The notes under the pieces: model-generated | The model's input: only the letters and a program-made list of their open reading frames with translations | Databases searched by the model: none | What the model was told of the DNA's origin: nothing | Program-made: the position numbers and the translations under genes | From: Batkoa obscura | Lineage: Eukaryota; Entomophthoromycota; Entomophthoromycetes; Entomophthorales; Batkoaceae | Reading direction: 5' to 3' | DNA length: 64,000 nt | NCBI GenBank assembly: GCA_030770535.1 | Contig: JASVEC010000053.1 | Location: 1-64,000 of the forward strand | Shown: one piece after another, positions 1-11,551 of the stretch | Layout of the letters: each line of letters starts with the position of its first letter | Numbering within the stretch: position 1 is the first letter of the stretch

Positions 1-640
1 AAATCAAATCAAAATCAAAATTATTAACTCCTTGCATCATTTCAATCTTAGCAATCTCTTTACCAGAAACCAAAGTTAATAAAAATAAAATTAATTTACT
101 ATCTACTCTACAAGGGTACTCGCCTCATTGACCCCGAATTCTAACTTGAAAAAGTTAATACACCCAAAAGTGCTTTGCCCAGTTTTGTTTGAGGATTAAA
201 GACTCTTGTATGTGATGCAGAAAAATCCTAAAGTATAGGGTTTCTTCAATTTTGACATTTTTGAATTTTGATTTTATAAAATATAGGCTATAATTTAATA
301 TTGAATAATTTTCAAAAGCACTAGATGAATGAATATTCTTACATTTAATGAAATGCTGAACTTGTCATATAAAAATTTTAACTGTATGATTTAATGTTTT
401 GGAATTTAAACCAACATTTATTTTTATTGATTATTACTATTGTAAACTAAGTACTGTAATCTTAATTGCATTTAGCACTTTATGTAAATGAGATTAAATA
501 TTGAAAGTACAAGCATAAAAACATTGAGTTAGTAAAAGTTGACTGTAAGAGTTGCAGATTAACTTACATTCAAGTCAAACAACAACTATATGTATAAAGA
601 TTTTATCACGTTATAAGTTTAGAACTCTAATACCTTTGAT
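1..640. other. AT-rich stretch without recognised gene
   Basis: No open frame with a recognisable product, no tRNA-like fold and no MITE copy was seen. The stretch is AT-rich with scattered A and T runs. It may hold the flank of a gene lying to the left of the window, but nothing in the sequence shows that. Confidence 0.5.
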
Positions 641-650
641 ATTTTATTTT

Positions 651-698
651 ATTATTTTATTATTTTATTATTTTATTATTTTATTATTTTATTATTTT
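651..698. repeat. (ATTATTTT)n microsatellite
   Basis: Six perfect head-to-tail copies of the 8-mer ATTATTTT are visible, flanked on both sides by related ATTTT/TTATT units, so the low-complexity tract extends to about 641-710. It lies about 270 bp upstream of the small secreted-peptide gene. It is probably a slippage-prone simple repeat. Confidence 0.9.
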
Positions 699-893
699 AT
701 TTTATTACTTTGTTTTTTAAGAAATATTTAAAAATTTTATTTACAATAATCAAAAAAAAAAGAAATTAAATTAAATTTAATTCTCCGATTTAATTGATTT
801 TCAATGAAATCAATATTTAATTTCCTATATAATAAATAAATTAAATCTGAACGTTCAACTCATCCTACGGAAAAAAAACTTCTAAAATACCCG

Positions 894-904
894 AGTATAT
901 AAAC
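894..904 (+). promoter_or_regulatory. TATA-like element of the small secreted-peptide gene
   Basis: A TATATAA motif lies about 70 bp before the ATG at 972, followed by a C/A-rich leader (CCAAAGACAACAAAATATTC), a typical spacing for a short fungal promoter and 5' UTR. The motif is seen directly; its use as a promoter is inferred. Confidence 0.45.
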
Positions 905-971
905 AACTCATTAGCTCTTCAACAATTTAACATTTTAAAGCCAAAGACAACAAAATATTCAAAGTTCAAAC

Positions 972-1199
972 ATGCAATTTAATTTAATTTTCTTATCTTC
1001 TTTACCCTTAATACTATCCATGTCCTTAAAACAACCTATTATTGATAAAAATAATAATAATTTAGAATCCACTAATAGTGAATTTCAACAGCCTATTCCT
1101 CAAGCTTTCTTTGCTTTAGATAATTCTCACTTTAAAAACATGGCTAACAGTAATCAAATTAAAAACAAATTATCTGCTGCTCCTACTACTAAAGTTTAA
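972..1199 (+). CDS. Small putative secreted peptide, 75 aa
   Basis: Single-exon ORF with a hydrophobic N-terminus (residues 3-16, FNLIFLSSLPLILS) that looks like a signal peptide, then a short Asn/Ser/Gln-rich chain without cysteines, ending APTTKV. The family is not recognised. Support for a real gene comes from the TATA-like motif about 70 bp upstream, the C/A-rich leader and the signal-like start; length and composition are otherwise weak evidence. The stop codon is followed almost at once by a MITE copy, so the 3' UTR of any transcript would begin in the transposon. It could be a small secreted effector-like or wall peptide, or a chance ORF. Confidence 0.4.
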   Translation: MQFNLIFLSSLPLILSMSLKQPIIDKNNNNLESTNSEFQQPIPQAFFALDNSHFKNMANSNQIKNKLSAAPTTKV

Positions 1200-1200
1200 G

Positions 1201-1309
1201 TATATATGGATGTATTTTTTAAAGAATTTTATTGCAAGTTTTTCCATTCAAATAGCGCTTAAAAAAAAATGGAAAAAGTGATAAAACTATAAAAAACACC
1301 CAAATATAT
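1201..1309 (+). mobile_element. MITE copy 1 (plus orientation)
   Basis: Copy of the roughly 100-bp MITE-like family of this window, starting TATGGATGTATTTTTT, with the conserved core TTTTTCC...AATAGCGCTT...GGAAAAAGTGAT and ending AAAAAACACCCAAATA. The inner TTTTTCC/GGAAAAA pair and the imperfect terminal inverted repeats can both pair, giving a two-tier hairpin. It starts within a few bases of the stop codon of the small ORF at 972-1199. Confidence 0.8.
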
Positions 1310-1672
1310 TATACATAATAAGGAAAGCGTATGAGTAAATAATTAATAATAACAATAAACAGCACTATTTTTTTTGCACATTTCATTTTTTTTATTCTAT
1401 TCTATTTTTTATTATATAATTAGTTAGCCTTATTTTTTTTATTATATATTAATAATAGTTAATATAACTTTAATTTACCACACTTAAAAAGAAGACAAAA
1501 TCATTTGAAAAAAGAAAAAAAGAGAAGGATAGAGTTATTGATAGGGGAAAAAAGAGAGAAGAAGTTAGGAGATGAGAGTTGATCAATAAATCCACAATAC
1601 AATTTTCTATTACTAAGTATTATTTCATTTATTTTTTTACAAAAAAATAAATATCCTTTTTATTTATCATAT
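1310..1672. other. AT-rich spacer without recognised gene
   Basis: Contains T- and A-runs and a purine-rich stretch (about 1490-1570, AAAAAAGAAGAGAAG-like). It probably holds the 3' ends of the flanking genes. No ORF or RNA gene was recognised. Confidence 0.4.
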
Positions 1673-3600
1673 TTATTTCCTATTTCTAATACCACTTTTA
1701 CTTTTATCTTTTCCTGTATTATTACTACTATTATTTAAACTGAACAACTGAACTTGCCCATCTTTTTTAGTAACTTTAACAATATTGTTCCCATTACTAT
1801 TATTATTACTATTATTATTATTATTATTCCCATTAATAGTGCTTTGTCTATAAATATGTTCATTGATGGTAACCCAGTCATCTTCTAAAATATTCAAAAA
1901 TTTACCATCAAAATAATTTAAATTTTCTGTTACTTCATCATAATAGCCTTGACATAATTCATATAAACTATTCGATTGGGATAATATTTTACATCCCCTT
2001 TGAAACTCAGATATTAAACCTAACCTTGATATCAAATCACAACTGTTTCCTATATTTCTTTCCACATTAAATACTTCTTCAATACATAATGAGAAATTTC
2101 CTTTCATTTGATCCCATCCTTTATCTATTTTATTTATTAATTTTCCCTCTCGTAAACTTATTATTTGATTATCATAATCAAATTCATAACCAAATCTAAT
2201 GTAAAATGAAGAAAAGATTAATAATAATTTTTTAAACAACATGAATACTTACTTCTTAAAAAATGCAAATAATAAACCACCTAAAGTTTCTTTATTAGCC
2301 AACCCAAACCCTTTTAATAGACTAATATTTTTAAAATAACCCACATCCACTCCTAATTCCATTTCTTTTTTATATGGTAATTGATGTAATACAGGTAATA
2401 TTGGTGGTTGTCTAGTTTGTAAAAAATTTAATATTAAATTCACCCAAGAATATGTAGATAATGTTCCACCAGCAGCTATAATTACAAAAATTATTATTAA
2501 AAATTACTATTATTATTATTATCATTCTAATTTATTTACCTGCATCATTTAATACTCTTTGTTTTGCCCAATACTTAATTGTAATAGCTAGTGGTTGTAC
2601 CCTTGGATCAATATTTACATAGCATTTAATTAGTTCTGTATTATGAATAGCTAATGGATTATTCACGTTAATATCACATGCTAATTTTCTAAAAATAAAG
2701 TCAATAAAAAAAAACGATTATTAATCTATTTTATCTAATTAACTTACAGTTGTGGATCCCAAGCTTTAATAATAGGTACTTTAGCTTGTGATATACAATT
2801 TATATTTGAAAAACCATCTAATTAAGATTATTTATTATATTAATTTTATATGTTTAAAATAAACATCTTACTCCTTTTTAGTAGCTCAGCCAATAATCGA
2901 ACGTCATTAAACCCATCCCATGGAGTTAATATACAAATATCAACATCACTCATTTTCATACCTAATCCATTTTCACTTGATCTAATTTGTAATATTAAAA
3001 ATTAACAAACATTTTAGAAAATAAATAAATTGGTAAATTAATCTTACCCAAATAATGAAACTTTAATTTCTACTTCTGGATATTCTCTATTTAATATACC
3101 TTGTACTTTTTCAATTAATAACTTTCTTTTTTCATAATTTTTTTTGCTAAGAGTAACACTCTATTAAGTTATTTTGTTTAAAAAATTATTTTAAAAAATT
3201 CCTATACTATTTAACTACTCACTTCAAATAAAGTAATCATATCAATGTTCAATTGTAGCTCTTGTTCTTTTAATAACTCTTCTACAACTCCTTCTTCTTC
3301 TTCTTCTTCTCCTTGTGATAACCTTGTAAAATTATCTTCGCTATTTGTTTCTATTTCTTTCGTAGCTTCCTCTTCGACTATCAATATACTATTTCCCACC
3401 TCTTCTTTTTCTTCTGAATTAGTTAATTGAATCCCATTTATTTTCTCACTGACCTTTTCAGTAATTGTTTCATCCTCACTTAACTTTGTAGCAATTTCTT
3501 CTTTTATTTCAATTCCATTTACAGTTATCTTCTCTTCTACTATTGTATTCTCTATTTTATTCTCCTTTATTTCAAGCTCTATTTGTTCACTTGGTTTCAT
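1673..3600 (-). CDS. Cid1-type terminal uridylyltransferase / non-canonical poly(A) polymerase
   Basis: Member of the Cid1/TUTase nucleotidyltransferase family, which adds U or A residues to RNA 3' ends. About six exons run from ATG at 3600 to a stop at 1673. After a roughly 130-residue acidic Glu-rich N-terminal extension comes the nucleotidyltransferase core. It shows VSLFGSSENGLGMKMSDVDI (the GS...DxD signature with both metal-binding Asp residues, split by an intron after FG), a likely third Asp in CDINVNNPLA, and the substrate helices LAITIKYWAKQRVL and GGTLSTYSW. The PAP-associated domain follows (about 2443-1900), then an Asn-rich tail coded by AAT/AAC repeats. NNPLAIHNTELIKCY is typical of the cytoplasmic Cid1/TUT class. 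No RNA-binding domain is visible. U versus A preference cannot be judged from sequence alone. Confidence 0.85.
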
Positions 3601-3813
3601 TGCTACTATTTAACTATTTATCCAAAAAAACTTAAATCTTTAAAAAACTTATCAAACTTGATTTAGTTAATTTTCGAATATTCTTTTTACTTAAGGCTTG
3701 AATTTTTAAAAATTGAAGGGAATTAAAACAGTATGAAAATGAAAGTGAAAGTTAACCTAAAACTATTCAAAAATAACATATTAATTTATTATTCTTATTC
3801 TCATTATTTAGGT

Positions 3814-6800
3814 TTAAAATAATCCTTTAACTTCGCCTGACTCTAAATCAATATCCACATCAAAAAAGCAAGGTCTAGTAGGTAAACCAGGCATTGTTTG
3901 CATTTCCCCAACTAAAGGATATAAGAAACCAGCACCTACAGAAGCTTTAATATCTCTGATAGGAATAACAAAACCTTTAGGTACCCCCTTAGCTTTTGAA
4001 TCCGAGCTCAAAGAATACTGAGTTTTTGCCATACAAATTGGAAGCTTATCGAAACCTTGTTGAGTATATAATTCCAATTTCTTTTTAGCTAATTCGGAAA
4101 ATTCTACTCCATCAGCTCCATAAATTTCTTGACAAATTTTGTTAATTTTGGTTTCAATGGAATCTTCTAATGGATATAATAATTTAAAATCAGTTTCTTG
4201 TTGACTTGCTTCAACTACTGCATTAGCTAAATCAACAGCCCCTAAACCACCTTTTGCCCAATGATTGGATGTAACGGCAGCAAAAGCACCTGCATTCATT
4301 GCATAATCTTTAATCAACTCCTCTTCTTTTTCTGTATCACTAGAGAATTTATTAATAGCAACCACTACTGGGATCCCAAATTTATGACAATTTTTAATGT
4401 GATGAATTAAATTATTGCATCCCTTTTCCAATAATTCTAAATTTTCCTCAGTATATTCGACTGGTAATGGTTTACCTGGTATAACTTCTGGTCCACCACC
4501 ATGCATCTTTAAGGCTCTAATAGTAGCTACTAATACTACTACATTAGGTACTAAACCTGAATTTCTACATTTAATATTAAAGAATTTCTCCATTCCAATA
4601 TCTGCACCAAATCCGGCTTCAGTTACTACAAATCCGGCTTCTTGGTCACTATTGTTATCTACACCAGCTATCTTTAAGGCTATACGATCAGCCAAAATGG
4701 ATGAATTTCCATGCGCAATATTAGCAAATGGTCCTGCATGGACAAATACCGCACTTCCTTCTAAAGTTTGCATCAAGTTGGGTTTAATAGCATCTTTCAT
4801 TAATACAGTTAAAGCACCACCAATACCAATATCATCAGCAGTAATTGGATCGCCTGATTTACTGGAAGCTACTACCATATTACCTAATCTAAAATATTAT
4901 TATTATTTAGTATTTTGTTATTAAATAATACAATAATTTTTTTAAATTTACCTTTCACGCATATCTTTTAAAGAGGTACTTAATGCTAATACAGCCATAC
5001 ATTCGGAAGCAACAGCAATATCATAACCAGTTTCTCTAGTCATCCCTTTTTCAGTTGGATTTAATCCTACATTAATACGACGTAAGAAACGATCATTAAT
5101 ATCAACTACTCTTTGCCAAGTAATCGTTTCTGGGTCAATATCTAATCTAGCAAATTTGCTAATTTCTTCTTCTGTTAAATCATCTGGATTGGTTTTATCA
5201 ATGTTTAATTTCTATTATTTAATTATTAATATAGTTGTTATTAAGTCAAATGGTAATTAAATTTACTCTTAATCTTTTCAACATAACATCTGCAAATTTA
5301 CGTTCTCCTTTCTTAGCTGGACATAATCTACTAAATAAAGCTTTGTCTGATTGAGTAGCTTCATGAAACATACGAGCATCAATAGCAGCAGCTAATAAAT
5401 TATTAGCTGCAGTAATTGCATGGATATCTCCAGTAAGATGAAGATTAAATTCATCCATTGGAATAACTTGAGAATAACCCCCACCTGCAGCACCACCTTT
5501 GATACCAAAGGTAGGCCCTTGAGATGGTTGACGTACACATGCAATGGCTACTTTTCCAAGTTGACTACTAAGAGCTTGACATAATCCCATAGTAGTAGTG
5601 GATTTACCTTCGCCAAGGGGTGTAGGGTTAATACTAAAATAAATGGATGTTTAATATTAAGGTATTATTATCAATGATAATGATTACCCAGTAACTACGA
5701 CATAATTACCATTTTTACGATGCTCTAAACGTTCTAAAATATTTAAACGTACTTTGGCTTTATAATCTCCATAGGGCTCCAACTATTTAATTTATAAATA
5801 TAATGTGCTATCATTATTGTATCATTATTTACTTCAGATTCTAAAACATTTAATTCTTTAGCTAAAGTACTAATTGGTTTAGGAGTTTGTGCTAAGGCAA
5901 TATCGATATCGCTAAAAAATATTATTAGTACTTTCATCTTCAATATAAAATATAAATTTCAATCACCTTGGTACAGGTTCTAATAAGTCTAATTTCAAAG
6001 GAACAACTTTACGTTCAGTAGACCATTGATAATATCTTTGAGCAGAAATGACTGTGTTTTTTAACAAAAAGGCAACAGTCATTGGCCCAACACCTCCAGG
6101 TACTGGAGTAATGGCATAGGCTACTTTACTGGCTTCTTCAAATTCAACGTCTCCAGTCCATCTCATGCCAGACTTTTTAGTGGCATCTAAGCGGCTGTTA
6201 GTTTTGTACTTTTTTTTGGTGATAATGTGTATTGATATTTACCTGGAATGGAATTCATACCCACATCAATAACAACAGCTCCTGGTTTAACCCATTCTCC
6301 TTTAATGTAATTGGCTTGACCAATAGCCACAACTAGGATATCTGCTGTTTTTACCTAGTTGATTAAGCATTAATGTTAGCTAAATTCTAATTGAAATAAT
6401 GATTTACAATTTCAGGTAGATTTTGAGTTTGAGAATGACACAAAGTAACAGTACAATTCTCATTGTTCAATAAATGAAAGACCGGGGTGCCCTAAAATAA
6501 ACTATTAGTAACAAATTGTTGTAGATTTAATAACAATACTTACTACTATATCACTACGACCAACAACAACTGCTTGTTTACCAGCTAAAGTAACACCCGA
6601 TTGTTTTAATAATTCAATACAGCCCAATGGGGTACAAGCTTTAAACATGGGCTCCGCTTTACGTTTAGAAAGATCGCCAATGTTGGTTGGATGAAAACTA
6701 AAAGTAAGTAAATAAGTAATCTTTTCACAGCTCTAGTAACAAACTTATTCTTACCCATCCACATCTTTTGAAGGAAGGATAGCATCCGTGACTTGTTTTT

Positions 6801-7310
6801 CATCTAAACCATCAGGCAATGGTAGTTGAACCAAAAATCCATGAACATTATTATCTTCATTTAAGCGTTTAATGTGAGTCATAAGCTAACAGAAAAAATA
6901 ATTTAAATCATTTTAAAATTCAAAATAAAATTTAATTCCTCAAAGCTTACTTCAAATTGAGATACATTTTCAGGTAAACTAAGATGAGAAAAACCAATAC
7001 CAATCTACCATTAACTTATTAGAAATAGTTTTTTTTCAAATAGAAAATTTATGCTTACTTCTAAAGCTGCCTTTTCTTTCATTTTAACATACAAGGAACT
7101 GTCCTCTCGACCACCCACTTGTACAATGGCTAAGTGAGGTTTAAATGTTGGATACTTATTCTTCCAATCTTCTACTTCAATTTTTAATGCATCACGAATA
7201 TTCCTATAAAGGAAGAAATGAAAGTTGAGTTGACATTAAATAATAGAAAATGAGGGAATAAAAAGAAACTTACTTCGATGCTACTTTTCCATCCAATAAT
7301 TTTGCCATAC
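3814..7310 (-). CDS. ADE3/MTHFD1: Trifunctional C1-tetrahydrofolate synthase
   Basis: Methylenetetrahydrofolate dehydrogenase / methenyltetrahydrofolate cyclohydrolase / formyltetrahydrofolate synthetase, which interconverts one-carbon folates for purine, thymidylate and methionine synthesis. About thirteen short exons. The start at 7310 gives [12 protein letters not shown] with no mitochondrial presequence, so this is probably the cytosolic enzyme. The dehydrogenase/cyclohydrolase domain shows the catalytic YVKMK motif, [12 protein letters not shown] and [17 protein letters not shown]. The synthetase domain begins at [20 protein letters not shown] (ATP-binding P-loop), followed by [20 protein letters not shown] and a C-terminal [12 protein letters not shown]. 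All three activities look intact. The 3' end lies only about 210 bp before the start of the TUTase gene on the same strand. Confidence 0.95.
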
Positions 7311-8215
7311 TAAATAAAAAGAGGGAGGGGGATATTAGTATTAGTTGTAAATAATGATATCAGTTTATTTTACTTTAATACTTTTAATGATCGATTAAAT
7401 AACAAGTTAGAAATCTTCATCCATTGAATTTATTACTTTCTCGAACCTATTTTATCCCTTTGTATTATTGAATATTTAATTTTATTTGTTAAATTTGGAA
7501 TTTAAAATGGACTGATTTGGTGTTTTTTTCTATGCATTCGAATTGATATTCGTTCAATTTTGCTTTTTTGCTAAAATTTATTAGTGACGACAGAGTACTT
7601 GAGAGTAGTGATTTTTCGATTATGGAATATTATTATATGTATAATGTGTTTTATAAAAGAGTTATAAAAGAATCGACTACAATAGTACTACTATTTATTT
7701 ATTTGGGGATGTATTTTTGTGTTTAAGAATTTTGTTAGCAAATTTTCCGTTTAGATAGCGCTTAAAAAATGGAAGAAATAATGAAGTTAAAAAAGACACT
7801 CCCATTTATTAATCCCAAAACAAAATAGTCACAACTATCTGATTTAATTTATTAATTTTTATTATCTAGATGTTAAATTAAGTACATTAATTTGTAAAAC
7901 TTACAATTTATCATATAGTTTTAGTAATAATTTGCAGAATCTGATATGCTAATAAATATTATATATAAATAACGTATTATATTAATCAATTCATTTTACT
8001 TATATTTTTAAATAAAGCATTAAATAACTATCTATTATCATTTATTAAACCCTATCACATATTCACTTTTTAATGTATAAGAAATGATTAGGTCATCACC
8101 CTGTATATTTTATAAATTAAAAAAGTGCACTTTTTATTCAACTCAATTTTTAAAAAATATCAATTCTTAACTTTTCTTGAATTCGAGAACTAATCTTCAA
8201 CCTAATCATACAATA
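7311..8215. other. Divergent intergenic region with one MITE
   Basis: Spacer between the divergently transcribed folate synthase (-) and the Asn-rich gene (+), so it should carry both promoters. One MITE copy lies near 7702-7808. A TATA-like ATAAATAACG is seen near 7965. No other gene was recognised. Confidence 0.5.
7702..7808 (+). mobile_element. MITE copy 2 (plus orientation)
   Basis: Begins TTTGGGGATGTATTTTTG, carries TTTTCCGTTTAGATAGCGCTT and AATGGAAGAAATAATGAAG, and ends AAAAGACACTCCCATTTA. It is about 107 bp long, in the same orientation and layout as the other plus copies, with slightly decayed termini. It lies in the promoter-bearing spacer upstream of the folate synthase gene. Confidence 0.85.
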
Positions 8216-9766
8216 ATGGATGACACTGTAAATGCATGGAACTCCTTACGACCAGAAATTATTGATCCAAAAGCAGGTAACTTACATCGTACAGGTAGAA
8301 ATTTTAAACCTAGTGAGAATGTAAGTAAATCAAACAATAAAAATATAAACAGAATGGAAAGGAGTGGAAATAGGCATGGAGGTTGGAATGACAGAGTAAG
8401 ATTGATAGATTCTCTAAATTGAATTTTATCCCAAATGAAATTTGTTTTTTGTTTTTTAGAATCAGGTTAATATTAGTAAAGTAGAATCAAAGCAAAGTAA
8501 TGAAAGTAACATCAATACTAATAGTAGAACATCAAATCAATGGGGTAGTATAGTGAATTCAAATGGTACTAACGCAGGTCAATTACATCGAAAAGGAAAC
8601 AATTTTAGACCAAATAAAAAAGAATCAAAAGCAGAATATATTTATGATAAAAAAGTAAGTTATCGAGTCTATAAAATTTGTTTATTTATATAGTAATCGT
8701 AATTAAATTTATTAAGCAAAGTAATAGTAATATTAAGGACAACTATTTGGATGATGAGTGTATGAAATAATTATAACTATAAAAAGATCATATATTAATT
8801 ATTATTGCTATTAGTGGATAAAATGAAGCCCAAAAACATAGTTTATAATAAACAACAAGACATACCAGATCATTGGGATCAAACTGTTAATTTGAACAAA
8901 GATATAAGGCCCAATTATATGGATGATAAATATAGTAACATTAATAACCGATATGATGATCAAAATAATAGCTATCATAGTTATAGTAATAATAATCAAT
9001 TTAATGATGATGATTATAATATAAATAACAGGGGTAGATATAATAATAATGATAATTACTATCATACTGATATAGGAAGTATTTATAATAATAGTAGGAA
9101 TCAATATTATAATAACAATTATTATTACAAGAATAAATTAAGAAATCATTATTATGATAATAGAAATCAATATTATAATGATGAGGATGAGGATGAGGAT
9201 AACAATAATACATGTTACAATGATAATTTAAGATACAATGTTAGTGATAATATTACTGATAATAGATTAAGAAATAATGTTGAAGATGAAGTAAATTATA
9301 AAATTATAAATAAATAAGGTATTAATTATATTATAGCATATTAAAACAAAGTATGATAATATAGAACAACAAGAAGGTTGTTTGGATTATCAAAGTAAAT
9401 ATTGTTTTATTTAATAATATTGATATTGACTTATATTTATTAGGATCTAATTTTTTATCAAATGAAGATTCTCCTATCGATCAATTAAATAAAAAATTTA
9501 ATGAAATGGACCTTCATAAATTACCACATCATAAAAGAATTGATATTAATAATGATTTTAATTATAGTCCTTATTTGTTTACTTGTGAAATTGAATTACC
9601 TAATGGAAGCCAACAAAAAGTGGATATCTTTGAAATGGATAATTTAATGGAAGTAGCTTTTGAATTTTGTCAACAATATAAAATAGCTGGTGGTCATACA
9701 ATTATTAAAAAACTAGCTAAAAGATTAAAGAAAGTAAAGGAACTATATGTTAAAAATAATTTATAA
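8216..9766 (+). CDS. Asn/Tyr-rich low-complexity protein with internal W...LHRxGxNFxP repeats
   Basis: About five exons. The start is ATG at 8216 (MDDTVNAWNSLRPE). Two similar segments lie in exons 1 and 2: W-x-S followed by AGNLHRTGRNFKP and AGQLHRKGNNFRP. A weaker third W motif follows (DHWDQTVNLNKDIRPN). Next come about 140 residues almost wholly of N, Y, D and S, a DEDEDED run, and a conserved-looking C-terminal domain after 9440 with YLFTCEIELPNGSQQKVDIF and a helix FEFCQQYKIAGGHTIIKKL. That domain resembles the short ubiquitin-like region in various eukaryotic proteins where beta strands are followed by an ELAxxF-like helix, but I do not recognise the family. Exon 3 uses an AAG 3' splice site (8714-8716). 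The gene converges on the DinB-like gene with a 128-bp gap. Confidence 0.65.
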
Positions 9767-9894
9767 TTAAAGAAAATAAAATGAAGAAAAAACAAAGATA
9801 TAAATGATAATAAAAAAATGTATTACAGTTATATTTAACAAAAAAAATAAAAATAAAGTTTATAACTTATAATTTATAATTTATAATTTGTAAC

Positions 9895-10903
9895 TCATTG
9901 CTTATTTTCTCTTATTTTTTTATACTTTAGTTCAGAATTTGTATTGGCATTTACATCGTCCTTTGATAATTGACGTTTATATAAAGTAGAAGGAGCTACA
10001 CCAAAATTAATATCTGTTTTTATATTGAATTCGAAACATAAAACTTTAATCAAAGCGTGATGATGAACTAATAGTAAATTTATTAATTCTTAATAATAAT
10101 GAAATGAATAATTTAAACCTACTAGCATGATGAGTACAAAACCATAATTCTCTAACTAAACTTGATTTTGAGATTATAAATTTAGATTTACAAGGTTCAA
10201 TTATACTTTTAATTTTGATATCTAATTCCAATTCCAAATTCATATGTTCGATTTTAATAATCAATTCTTTCATAGCTTCTATCATTTTATTAGGTTCTAA
10301 TTCTAAACTTTTCTATTTAAAATAAAATATTAAATCTTGGCTTCTTTTTATACTACATATTATTACAATAAAACAAATAAACGATAGTTTGTAATCAATG
10401 CAACTTACCTCTCTAACTCTTAAATCATAATCTACAATTACTTCTTTTTCTTCTATTCCTTTAAACAAGCAATAGAAATGATCTAATACATGACGAAAAT
10501 GTTTACCAATAGTACTTTTAGGTACTAAATTTGATTTCTTTATAAATAGAATAGGATCTGAGATAGAAGATATTAATTTAATACCTTGATCAAGTTGTTG
10601 AATAATAGCTTGTTTTAAACCTAAAATGGAAGAGGTAAAAGACTGATTTTCTGAATCTTCATCTTCATCTTTTATGTTAACCATAATTTGACTTTTATTT
10701 TTTTCCTGTTTGACGTTAATGGGTGATTCATTATCATTGCTCTCTTGTTTACCATTTATCCATATAATATCATTACTTCTCTCTTCATTCCAACTTTCTT
10801 TAACATCACTTTCTTTCTTATTCACTATTATTGGCTTATTATCTTGATTATAGGTAACATTTTCTTCATTATTTAACTCCTTTTTATTGTTATTTAAAAT
10901 CAT
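9895..10903 (-). CDS. DinB-fold (four-helix, putative metal-binding) protein
   Basis: About three exons, from ATG at 10903 to a stop at 9895. The N-terminal 100 residues are charged and low-complexity. The rest matches the DinB/YfiT-like superfamily. The pattern includes STIGKHFRHVLDHFYCLFKG (first His of the metal triad), VDYDLRVRE, then RELWFCTHHAIHHHALI (spanning an intron) and FGVAPSTLYKRQL near the C-terminus. This arrangement (GxHxRHxLDH, YDxRxR, HxxHHxAL, FGxAPST) is known from bacterial DinB-family proteins and their fungal relatives. The histidines suggest a bound metal, but no reaction is established. The intron is placed so that the HHAIHHHAL motif is restored. It converges with the Asn-rich gene. 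Confidence 0.75.
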
Positions 10904-11551
10904 GATTTTAAAATTTTCAAGTTTGACACATTTTTAAAAATTGAATTACTTTGCTTTTTATAGTCATTACTTTCTACCCTCATTAATGATTAGATCATAT
11001 GCTAAAATTTAAATTATTGAACTGAATATTAATTTCTCATCTCAATAATAAAATGATATGTGGATGTTTTTTTGGTTTCATCATTTTTCAATCTTTTAAG
11101 CACTATTTAAGTGAAAAATTGTTAGTAAAATTCCTAACCAAAAAATACGTCATGGTAAAAATACAATGGCTGCAGCTGTATTGTGATCTAAGTTGCAATA
11201 ACCTTTATAGTCAGTTAACTGTTTACTTGATTTTTAATATTTATGCTTAGATTGAAGTGCAATTTTTATAAAAATTAGTTCCTAAATGAATAGCTTATCA
11301 GCTCACAATATAATTGTAGCAGCTATAAATAAAAATTATTCAAAATAAGTTTAATTATATGAGTTAGTATTTTTATTAAAAATAAATTCTTTTAAAATCA
11401 ATTTTAGATACAATTAATCAATCAACTAATTTTTTATTACTATCCTCTTTTTAGCTTTCATCTTAAACTCACATCTCTTCAATTTTCCCATTCCATAAAA
11501 CTTCATATCTTTAATTTGATTTGAATTTTCTTGATTTCTATCCCCAATTAT
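10904..11551. other. Spacer with one MITE
   Basis: Lies between the DinB-like gene start and the Rho GEF 3' end. It holds a minus-orientation MITE copy (about 11056-11155). A short ORF here (11053-11250) overlaps the MITE and is not regarded as a gene. Confidence 0.5.
11056..11155 (-). mobile_element. MITE copy 3 (minus orientation)
   Basis: Begins ATGTGGATGTTTTTTTGGTTTCATCATTTTTC-like, carries the core AAGCACTATTTAAGTGAAAAATTGTTAGTAAAATTC and ends AAAAAATACGTCAT. It is the reverse complement layout of copies 1 and 2. The right terminus is decayed compared with the consensus ACATCCCCATA. Confidence 0.75.

Noticed and set aside
8805-9213. Minus-strand Ile- or Tyr-rich ORFs opposite the Asn-rich exon
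   Set aside because: They are shadows of the AAT/TAT-repeat coding strand, with no independent start context or conservation.
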